A DNA stretch of 6,880 nt from Acidimicrobiia bacterium (GTDB lineage Bacteria > Actinomycetota > Acidimicrobiia > Spongiisociales > SHLN01). Location: NCBI GenBank assembly GCA_030624805.1, contig JAUXJL010000109.1:1-6880 (forward strand). The letters are read 5' to 3'. The position numbers and the translations under genes were made by a program. Each line of letters starts with the position of its first letter. Position 1 is the stretch's first letter. Below, piece by piece: positions 1-5,867 of the stretch. The notes below the pieces were generated by a model that was not told the DNA's origin, made no database searches, and worked only from the letters and a program-made list of their open reading frames with translations.

Positions 1-1814
1 AAGTCGCCGGCCGGCCGCACCAGCCCAACTCCCGTCACTTCTCCGGAACGTGCTCCAAACCATGACTTCAGCACTTCGGCGTACGGCCACTCGCCGGTAC
101 CGGGGGCAACAACAACGCCGTCGGCGGATTTTACCTCGGACGACGGGACCTCGAAAGTCTCGGCGGCCATTTCCTCCAGCTTGGTCAGCGCATCCCGACA
201 GGCCCGCATCACGGCCAGACCAACGAGCACTGTGGTCCGACTCGCGCCGGTGGTGCGTTCATAGGGTGTGCTGCCGGTGTCGGACTGCACGACATGCACC
301 TTGTCGAGGTCAACTCCCAACTCGTGAGCCGCGATCTGGGCCAGTACCGTCTTGCTGCCTTGCCCCATCTCGGTAGACCCGGTCATGACCAGGACAGATC
401 CATCGATCAGCACTCGAACCTGAGCTGTGGACACGGGGAAGGCGCCTGCGTCGGAGGCAGCCACCCCGAAGCCGGTTCCGACCATGGGCGGATTTTCAGT
501 CTCTGACCGGGGCCCGCCGTCCCAGCTGAGTAGTTTGGAAATGATGTCGAGGTCGGCGGGTAAGTCGGCGTCTAGCCCTCGTTTACCCGGCAGGATGATG
601 CCGCCGGGGGTATGAAGGTTCTGCTTGCGTAATTCCAGTGCGTCTATCCCCAGCCGCTCCGCCGCCTGGTCCATATTGAGCTCGCCTGCGAGGTTGCCCT
701 GGGGAGCTCCAAACCCGCGGTAGGACGACGAAGCTACCGTGTTCGTGAATACAGCTTTCCCGTAGGCCCGCAAGTTCGGGATCCGGTAGGGGCCGAAGCA
801 CCGGTTCACGGCCTTGGCCAGAACGAGGGTGCCGTTGTCGGTGTAAGCGCCGGTGTCCATCACGATGTCGAAATCTCGGGCCATGATGAGGCCGTCGCCG
901 TCGAATCCCGACCGCACGCTGACCGTGGCCGAATCGGCACGAGTTGTGTAGATGGATTCCTCGGCGCTGAGCGCCACTTTGACCGGGCGACCGGTGTACC
1001 AGGATCCGACCGAGGCGAGAGGTTCGACCTTGGTGTACGACTTCGATCCGTACCCGCCGCCCAGCAGCGGGGAGCGGACTCGCACCTTGCTGAGGGGCAG
1101 CGAGAAGATTCGCGCCAAGTCGTCGCGCACCATGAACGGATGCTGGGCCGTCGTGATCACGTCGACGCCTTCCTCGTTTACAGTGGCGAGGGCGTTGTAG
1201 GGCTCCATCGCGTAGGCATACAGCTTGGGGTACTTGACCGTGGTTTCCACAACGACGGCGGCTTGGGCCATGGCAGCCTCGACGTCACCCCACGCGACAG
1301 TTGCCTCATGGGCTACGTTGTCGTCGCGCGGCTCGGTGATGGCTTCTTCGAAGGATGCATCACCCTGTGGGTAGCTGGATGCATGGATCGGCTCGGCGCC
1401 GGGGGCGAGGGCGGACTCAACGTCGGCCATCACAGTCAGGTCCCGGTATCTGACATCCACCGCATCGGCCCCGTCGTAGGCATCATGGAGAGACTCGCCG
1501 ACAACAAGTGCCACCGGCTCACCCATGTAGTTGACCTTGTCGATCGCCAGGATGGGATGGTCGGCAATGAGATGGCCGAATCTCGGGAAGAGGCCGCTCA
1601 GGTCGTCGGCGGTCACAACGCCGGTAACGCCGTCGATAGCGAGAGCCGCGCTCTTGTCGATGCTTTCGATGGTCGCATGAGCTCGCGTCGAACGCACGAC
1701 TGCACCGAACAACATGTCTGGAACCGCGTGGTCTACCGAGTAGCGAGCCTCGCCGGTCACTTTGGCGCGAGCGTCGGAGCGGGTCGTCGACTGTCCGACG
1801 ATTGGCACGCTCAC
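1..1814 (-). CDS. Molybdenum hydroxylase large subunit (xanthine dehydrogenase / CoxL superfamily), 3'-partial
   Basis: This is the molybdopterin-cofactor subunit of an aerobic-type hydroxylase, which puts a water-derived oxygen on an organic substrate and passes electrons to the 2Fe-2S and FAD subunits. The frame is open for 604 codons from a GTG at 1814 to the left edge, with no stop and no frameshift. The N-terminus has the family pattern VGQS..R.DA..KVTGEARY. Further on are MEP (residues 203-205), the cofactor-binding loop GGGYGSK (252-258), SYRGFGAPQGN with active-site Arg366, and EMGQG (482-486). Family members are about 750-800 residues, so roughly the last fifth is missing, including the catalytic Glu. 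The RGFGAPQ loop is of the xanthine dehydrogenase type; the CO dehydrogenase loop (AYxCSFR) is absent. The substrate is unknown. The GTG overlaps the small-subunit stop as GTGA and lacks a clear ribosome binding site, which suggests translational coupling. A second in-frame GTG lies at 1808. Confidence 0.93.
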   Translation of the reverse strand, partial: MSVPIVGQSTTRSDARAKVTGEARYSVDHAVPDMLFGAVVRSTRAHATIESIDKSAALAIDGVTGVVTADDLSGLFPRFGHLIADHPILAIDKVNYMGEPVALVVGESLHDAYDGADAVDVRYRDLTVMADVESALAPGAEPIHASSYPQGDASFEEAITEPRDDNVAHEATVAWGDVEAAMAQAAVVVETTVKYPKLYAYAMEPYNALATVNEEGVDVITTAQHPFMVRDDLARIFSLPLSKVRVRSPLLGGGYGSKSYTKVEPLASVGSWYTGRPVKVALSAEESIYTTRADSATVSVRSGFDGDGLIMARDFDIVMDTGAYTDNGTLVLAKAVNRCFGPYRIPNLRAYGKAVFTNTVASSSYRGFGAPQGNLAGELNMDQAAERLGIDALELRKQNLHTPGGIILPGKRGLDADLPADLDIISKLLSWDGGPRSETENPPMVGTGFGVAASDAGAFPVSTAQVRVLIDGSVLVMTGSTEMGQGSKTVLAQIAAHELGVDLDKVHVVQSDTGSTPYERTTGASRTTVLVGLAVMRACRDALTKLEEMAAETFEVPSSEVKSADGVVVAPGTGEWPYAEVLKSWFGARSGEVTGVGLVRPAGD

Positions 1815-2299
1815 GAGGCCGCCCGCATTCTTTCGGATGCCAGCAGCACGGCTTCGATGATGGGCCGGTAGCCGGTACATCGACAGATATTGCCTTCGAG
1901 GTAGTCGGCTACTTGCTCGGGGCTCGGGTCGGGGTTTTCCTCGAGTAGTGCCGTAGCCATTACCAGGAAACCAGGTGTGCAGAAGCCACACTGAGTTGCG
2001 AATGTTTCGATGAAGGCCTGCTGGAGCTGGCTCAGTCCATCCTCGGTAGCCAGACCTTCGACCGTCGTGACTTCAGTACCGTCGAGATCGGCCGCCAGTG
2101 CGGTGCATGCGCTGACCGGCCGACCGTCGACGAGCACCGAGCACACTCCGCAGACCTCCATCTCACAACTGACTTTCGTCCCGGTGAGGCCGAGGGTGTC
2201 TCGCAGGTATTCGGCAACGGTGAGCCGGGAGGCCACCGTGCTCGTGTTTGGCATGCCGTTTACGGACGCACGGATCTCGATCATGACGTCGGCGGTCAT
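1811..2299 (-). CDS. Molybdenum hydroxylase small subunit, two [2Fe-2S] clusters (CoxS/XdhC-iron-sulfur type)
   Basis: This 162-residue protein is the iron-sulfur electron carrier between the Mo cofactor and FAD of the same complex. The N-terminal ferredoxin-like domain binds the plant-type cluster through Cys45, Cys50, Cys53 and Cys65 (C-x4-C-G-x-C-x11-C). The C-terminal four-helix domain binds the second cluster through Cys104, Cys107, Cys139 and Cys141, in the hallmark QCGFCTPGF and NICRCTGYRPI segments. All eight ligands are present and the length is normal for the family. The ATG at 2299 overlaps the FAD-subunit stop as ATGA, and its own stop overlaps the large-subunit GTG as GTGA. No strong ribosome binding site precedes it, so translation probably depends on coupling. 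The identity of the subunit is near certain; the substrate of the complex is not. Confidence 0.97.
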   Translation of the reverse strand: MTADVMIEIRASVNGMPNTSTVASRLTVAEYLRDTLGLTGTKVSCEMEVCGVCSVLVDGRPVSACTALAADLDGTEVTTVEGLATEDGLSQLQQAFIETFATQCGFCTPGFLVMATALLEENPDPSPEQVADYLEGNICRCTGYRPIIEAVLLASERMRAAS

Positions 2300-3111
2300 G
2301 AGTGAGCCAACTCGTCGAGGCTCGACACCGCCCGGTCGATGTAGACCCCGGTGACATGGCGCTTGTATTCCTTTGATCCAGCAATATCCGGTATTGGCTC
2401 GATCTCGGCTGCTATCGCCTCACCGCTGATCGCATCAGATGGCGAGAAATCGATGAGGTGGGACCGCTCTGCAACCGCCCCCACGACCAGTCTCCGGACT
2501 CGATCGCCATCGGTTCCCAAATCGAGGGCAGCCACTCCAACCGTCGGTCGCTCCATCGTCTGGTATTTCAAATACACGGCTCTATCGATGTGGCCGATTG
2601 GAATCCGAATCTGGGTCAACAGCTCATTTGGCTCCCGGGCTGAGTAATACGGCCCAATGATGAACTGATCGATGTCGAGGGTTCTGGTGCCATCTGGCGA
2701 AGTGAGCACGACGTGGGCATCGAGGCCGAGGAGTATGGGTATCACGTCTGATTTAGGCTCGGCAAACACCAGGTTGCCCGCCAGTGTTCCGCTGGCACGA
2801 ACCCGAGGATTCCCTACCTGATTCAGGACCTCAGCGAGGATCGGCAGGTGCTGACGAATCAGCGGACTGTCGGCCGCAGCCTGGTGGGTGGTTCGGCCAC
2901 CGATGACGATTTCGGCTCCGTCGACCTCGACACCGCCTAGGCCGGGAATGTGCCGGAGGCTCACCAGCGAGGTCGGCCGGAGCACACGCATGCGCATCGC
3001 CAATAACAATTCGGTTCCACCGGCCACAGGTATGTCGTCGAAGGACAACACCTCCAAGGCTTCACCGATCGACTCAGGTCGATGCAACATGAACGGCGGA
3101 AGAACGCTCAC
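2296..3111 (-). CDS. Molybdenum hydroxylase medium subunit, FAD-binding (CoxM type)
   Basis: This 271-residue flavoprotein subunit takes electrons from the iron-sulfur subunit and passes them to an acceptor. The start is set at the GTG at 3111, which overlaps the preceding stop as GTGA and gives the family-like beginning LPPFMLHRPESIGEALEVL. The frame stays open further upstream to 3240, but that stretch overlaps the CoxG-like gene and does not resemble the family. The first FAD-binding motif is AGGTEL (residues 30-35). The second is VGNPRVRASGTLAGN (99-113), where the usual TIGGN appears as TLAGN, followed by FAEPKSD in place of the more common HADPAAD. The C-terminal part (GVAALDLG, then VVGAVAERSHLIDF) matches the CO dehydrogenase flavoprotein C-terminal domain. 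No 4Fe-4S insertion of the 4-hydroxybenzoyl-CoA reductase type is seen. Confidence 0.93.
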   Translation of the reverse strand: MSVLPPFMLHRPESIGEALEVLSFDDIPVAGGTELLLAMRMRVLRPTSLVSLRHIPGLGGVEVDGAEIVIGGRTTHQAAADSPLIRQHLPILAEVLNQVGNPRVRASGTLAGNLVFAEPKSDVIPILLGLDAHVVLTSPDGTRTLDIDQFIIGPYYSAREPNELLTQIRIPIGHIDRAVYLKYQTMERPTVGVAALDLGTDGDRVRRLVVGAVAERSHLIDFSPSDAISGEAIAAEIEPIPDIAGSKEYKRHVTGVYIDRAVSSLDELAHS

Positions 3112-3560
3112 TCGAGGTCTCGCTTGGCGGCCTCCGTGAATTCCTGGAGGATCTTGTCGGCTTTCTGACGGATGGTGGAGGCGCCCATCGTGGCGACCCG
3201 ACCCGTGACTTCGTAGCGACCCGTGATACTGACGCTGCACCCCGAGTCGACTGGTTGCAGGCCCAGCGTCGCATCCACGGTTATTCGAGAGCCGACCTGA
3301 CGATCCTCGCCATCTGCGCGAATTGTGATGCTGGAGGGTTCGGTCAACGACGTCACAGAGACATCGAGGTCGGCTTTCAATTTGAAGGGCCCCAATCTGT
3401 CCTCCAGGACTGCCGAGTACCTGGCAAGGTGATCGTGTTCGGTGACGTCGCTGACAACCGATACCCAGCTCGACACCCGAGCCACGTCCACCAACGTCTC
3501 CCAGCAGTCGACATCGGAACGACCTACGTCGAACCTGTGATCAAAATTCTCAGCGACCAC
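3108..3560 (-). CDS. CoxG-like SRPBCC domain protein
   Basis: This 150-residue protein looks like the CoxG family of the SRPBCC (START-like) fold. In CO dehydrogenase clusters, CoxG links the enzyme to the membrane or quinone pool. Evidence is the N-terminal pattern F.V....D.CWETLVD (residues 10-25), the alternating beta-strand middle (LGPFKLKADLDVSV), and the ending GRVATMGASTIRQKADKILQEF (120-141), which resembles the family's G.la.fG...i......l..F signature. The usual IPG motif after the first helix is not apparent; VSSWVSVVSDV stands there. There is also no long C-terminal tail or hydrophobic helix like that in the well-known CoxG proteins. The start is GTG at 3560, preceded by GGAGG at 5-nt spacing. 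It is the first gene of the hydroxylase block and overlaps the FAD-subunit gene by 4 nt. The fold is fairly secure; the role is inferred from context. Confidence 0.8.
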   Translation of the reverse strand: MVAENFDHRFDVGRSDVDCWETLVDVARVSSWVSVVSDVTEHDHLARYSAVLEDRLGPFKLKADLDVSVTSLTEPSSITIRADGEDRQVGSRITVDATLGLQPVDSGCSVSITGRYEVTGRVATMGASTIRQKADKILQEFTEAAKRDLE

Positions 3561-3695
3561 TCCAACCTCCAGTTCTGCCTACTGTATCGGGCGCTTTCTT
3601 TACTTGGCAGCCACGCCTTCTTTCAGAGAACGCCACCGGGGGCGGCCGGAGGCCAAACGAGTCGGGCCGAGCCAACCGGAGCGAGGGTCTTTCAG
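3561..3695 (-). promoter_or_regulatory. Intergenic region with possible weak promoter for the hydroxylase block
   Basis: This 135-bp stretch is the only real gap between genes in the window. Near the CoxG-like gene, the minus strand carries CTGCCA (3610-3605) and TACAGT (3586-3581) separated by 18 nt. Each matches four of six positions of the sigma-70 -35 and -10 consensus. A transcript starting about 7 nt downstream would have a short leader containing the GGAGG. Such matches arise often by chance. A short GGCC-N3-GGCC inverted repeat is present but no T-run follows, so I do not call a terminator. The gap could instead simply be an untranslated spacer within a longer operon. Confidence 0.25.
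3566..3570 (-). promoter_or_regulatory. Ribosome binding site of the CoxG-like gene
   Basis: GGAGG on the minus strand sits 5 nt before the GTG at 3560. It supports this start. It is the clearest ribosome binding site in block B, where the downstream genes have weak or no sites and start inside the preceding stop. Confidence 0.7.
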
Positions 3696-4982
3696 TCATG
3701 GACGGAGATCGCCACACATCGATAGAGCCGTCAACGCGTAGATCTTGGCACCGTCGATGAAATCATCGAGTTCGATAAAACCCGTTCCCTGCTCAGCAGC
3801 CTTGCCCCGGCTGGGACCGAACGTTAGAGAGGGAATGCCAACCCGGTTGTAGACGTTGGTGTCTCGCCACATCCCGACCACCGCGTCCTCGGCGTACTCG
3901 GGCATTTCCACACCCCGCACGTAGCGGTGAGCGGCTTCGATATCACTCAACAGGGGAGCAATGCTGGAGCGGGGGGCTTCGAAGCCCGCCTTGGACATGA
4001 TCAGGTCGACCTCGACCTCGAGGCCGGTCGAGCGGACCGCGGCCGAGATGGACTCAGTCACTGTTGCCACATCTTCATCCGGCAAAGTGCGAACGTCAAC
4101 GTACAACGCCGCGTAGGTGGAAGAGCGATTGGGTCGCCACGGGATGCCCCCTCTAATGGCGCCCACCTGTGCCTTGGGCCTCATCATCCCGCACTCGGTT
4201 TGCCGGGTCCGGGCCGCCTCGAAGTCGATCGCCCACGCCTCGACCAGCTCCACGACGTGGGCGGCGCGAACGATCGCGTTTGGCTGGGTGGCCAGCGTTT
4301 CCCCGCGAATCAACCGCGGTGTGTACATGTTCCTTCCGCGAATCGTGATCTTGTAATAGGACGCACCACATTGGATCCAGGAAGCGGCGAAATCCGTTGT
4401 CTCTGCAATGACCGCATAGTCGGCCCGATAGCCATGGTCGACCAGATAGGAGGTACCAAACCCCTTGCCCTCGTAGCGCAATCCTCGGTACTCATCGGTG
4501 GGGGCGGCCCCGGTTTCGCCAGCGGCAGACTTCAGGAGCAGATCTCCTTTCAATTGCACGCCGGACTCGGCGATAGCACGTCCGGCAATCATCTGCATCG
4601 CCATACATCCCCGGTCGTTCTGGACCGTGTGCCCGAAGATGCGGTCGCCTTCGCGCCTGGCACCGACCCGGTTTGGGTCGGGAACGGCCATCAGTGTTTC
4701 ATAATCGACACCAGATGCTTCCGTGTCGAGGTGAGCGTTGTAGATGAGGGAACGTCCTGTGCCGTCGCCTCGGATCCGACCCACCGTGCACGCCCGGTCC
4801 TCAATGATCTCGACATAGTCGGACTCCATCCCGTTGTCTCCGTACCAGCTGTGCACGGCCGCGGCAGTTGCCGCTTCCTGACCGAAGGGGCCGTAGGTGT
4901 TGCCGAGCCTCAGCATCAAGTCGGCGAGGTCCTCTTTGGACGAGTCAATCCTGTCAAGGACGCTGGTGATCTCAGCGGTCAT
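3696..4982 (-). CDS. M20-family metallopeptidase-like hydrolase (ArgE/DapE/CPG2 superfamily), divergent metal site
   Basis: This 428-residue protein has the M20 layout: a split catalytic domain around a dimerisation domain. M20 enzymes hydrolyse amide bonds of small molecules or peptides using one or two zinc ions. Visible motifs are NAHLDTE (His84, Asp86), QNDRGC (bridging Asp123), AAGETGA (Glu156 as candidate catalytic base), AETTD (Glu194), and the dimerisation-domain strands GAIRGGIPWRPN and ALYVDVRTLPDED. Three usual positions look changed: the second Glu of the EE pair is Thr157, the lid-domain His is Tyr220 or Thr221 (GRNMYTPR), and the C-terminal metal His appears to be Glu397. The start is the ATG at 4982, which overlaps the ATPase stop as ATGA and has GGGAGG 7 nt upstream. 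A longer open frame to 5033 would run deep into the ATPase gene and is not preferred. No signal peptide is seen, so it is probably cytoplasmic. The substrate is unknown. Confidence 0.88.
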   Translation of the reverse strand: MTAEITSVLDRIDSSKEDLADLMLRLGNTYGPFGQEAATAAAVHSWYGDNGMESDYVEIIEDRACTVGRIRGDGTGRSLIYNAHLDTEASGVDYETLMAVPDPNRVGARREGDRIFGHTVQNDRGCMAMQMIAGRAIAESGVQLKGDLLLKSAAGETGAAPTDEYRGLRYEGKGFGTSYLVDHGYRADYAVIAETTDFAASWIQCGASYYKITIRGRNMYTPRLIRGETLATQPNAIVRAAHVVELVEAWAIDFEAARTRQTECGMMRPKAQVGAIRGGIPWRPNRSSTYAALYVDVRTLPDEDVATVTESISAAVRSTGLEVEVDLIMSKAGFEAPRSSIAPLLSDIEAAHRYVRGVEMPEYAEDAVVGMWRDTNVYNRVGIPSLTFGPSRGKAAEQGTGFIELDDFIDGAKIYALTALSMCGDLRP

Positions 4983-5866
4983 GTGGCGGCCTCCCTTGTT
5001 TTTGTCGTGGTGCGGGCCTCGATCGCCGTCCACAGCTCCTTTTCTTTGATGGGTGCGTCGACGGCGACCGATGACTCGCGGGATATCACAGCCTCAAAGA
5101 CGAGCTTACGTATGTCGCGGCCACTCATGCCCGCCAGGGCTGCTGCTGCTTTCACACGGGCATCGTCATCCATGTCGGTGCCGACCTCATCAAGGGCATC
5201 ACGCAAGATTGCGGTGGTAGTCGTTCGGTCGGGCAGATCGAGTTCAAAAGTCAGGTCGAGCCGGCTGAGAAAGGCCGGGTCAATCGCCTGCGGGAAGTTC
5301 GAGGTGGCGAAAATGACCATGTTCGGGGCCGCGGCCGCCAAATGGTCGAGTCCCTGGAGGGCTGCTTCGGTTGCCCGGGCCACGTCGACGGGATCGGTAC
5401 CGGCGCTGGCGCGATCGCGGTCGGTTGCGATGCTGTCAATCTCGTCAATCAGCACGACGACGGGATGGCCCTTCTCCGCCAGCTCCGGGAGAGCTCGCTC
5501 CAGCAGGTTGACGGTGTTGCGCTGGCTGTCGCCAAGCATCTGGCTCGGCAGGGCATGGGCATTAACCTCGGCGAACATCAACCCTTCGTCCCCTGCCTCG
5601 GTGGCCAGGCGATGTGCGAGGCCTTTGACCAGGCTGGACTTGCCGGTCCCGGGAGCCCCTCGAAGCAGCGCGATTCCGTGGACCGGCAGGCCGACCAACG
5701 AGAACGTCTTGCGCCGCGTCAGTGTGAAGCGGGCATAGTTGAACAAACGCCGCTTCGTTTCGTCTGGAACGTAGATCCGATCCCAATACTGCTCCCAGTC
5801 TGTTTCGGGGAGCATCCTCCACTCAACGAATCCGTACCGATCTTCTCGAGGCGCGCTATCGGCCAA
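4979..5866 (-). CDS. AAA+ ATPase of the Pch2/TRIP13-like type
   Basis: This 295-residue protein has a single AAA+ module, so it is likely a hexameric remodelling ATPase. Walker A is GAPGTGKS (residues 70-77), Walker B is VVVLIDE (136-142), sensor 1 is in FATSN (Asn190), the arginine-finger candidate is Arg202 (AFLSRLD), and the sensor 2 region is SGRDIRKL (248-255). Several stretches recall TRIP13/Pch2 and not FtsH, MoxR or CDC48 ATPases: a WDRIYV...K..L..Y segment before Walker A, EVNAHALPSQM after it (TRIP13 has a similar INSHSLFSKW), and DEIDSIATDRDRASAGTDPVD after Walker B (TRIP13 has AGTEPSD). Only about 65 residues precede Walker A, so the large eukaryotic N-terminal domain is absent. 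The start is probably the TTG at 5866, one base after the bicupin stop. No ribosome binding site is visible there, and an in-frame ATG lies at 5815. The family call is from memory of motifs. The partner protein is unknown. Confidence 0.85.
   Translation of the reverse strand: MADSAPREDRYGFVEWRMLPETDWEQYWDRIYVPDETKRRLFNYARFTLTRRKTFSLVGLPVHGIALLRGAPGTGKSSLVKGLAHRLATEAGDEGLMFAEVNAHALPSQMLGDSQRNTVNLLERALPELAEKGHPVVVLIDEIDSIATDRDRASAGTDPVDVARATEAALQGLDHLAAAAPNMVIFATSNFPQAIDPAFLSRLDLTFELDLPDRTTTTAILRDALDEVGTDMDDDARVKAAAALAGMSGRDIRKLVFEAVISRESSVAVDAPIKEKELWTAIEARTTTKTREAAT
4990..4995 (-). promoter_or_regulatory. Ribosome binding site of the M20 hydrolase gene
   Basis: GGGAGG on the minus strand lies 7 nt upstream of the ATG at 4982, inside the end of the ATPase gene. 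It decides the start of the M20 gene over the upstream in-frame candidate at 5033. Confidence 0.75.
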
Positions 5867-5867
5867 G

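Noticed and set aside
1140..1871. A 243-codon open frame on the plus strand
   Set aside because: It is antisense to the well-supported molybdenum hydroxylase large subunit and shows no domain of its own.
3112..3240. N-terminal extension of the FAD subunit to an upstream start
   Set aside because: It would overlap the CoxG-like gene by about 130 bp, and its residues are low-complexity His/Arg/Gly-rich and unlike the family. The GTGA overlap start fits better.
1..3560. Aerobic CO dehydrogenase (coxGMSL)
   Set aside because: The order fits, but the large subunit has SYRGFGAPQ where CO dehydrogenase has the Cys-containing AYxCSFR loop.
3640..3660. GGCC-N3-GGCC inverted repeat as a terminator after the M20 gene
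   Set aside because: The stem is only 4 bp and no T-run follows, so an intrinsic terminator is not supported.
3619..3695. 8-bp direct repeat TCTTTCAG at 3619-3626 and 3688-3695, as a possible operator
   Set aside because: It is too short, without symmetry or a matching promoter position, and easily due to chance.
3927..5738. A 603-codon open frame on the plus strand, antisense to the ATPase and M20 genes
   Set aside because: It lies opposite two genes with clear conserved motifs, and its own translation shows no recognisable domain. Long antisense frames are expected in high-GC coding DNA.
4979..5866. A CBASS-type defence island with a TRIP13-like ATPase
   Set aside because: CBASS needs a CD-NTase cyclase, HORMA protein and effector. 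None is present, and all neighbours are metabolic genes. The flanks beyond the window were not visible.
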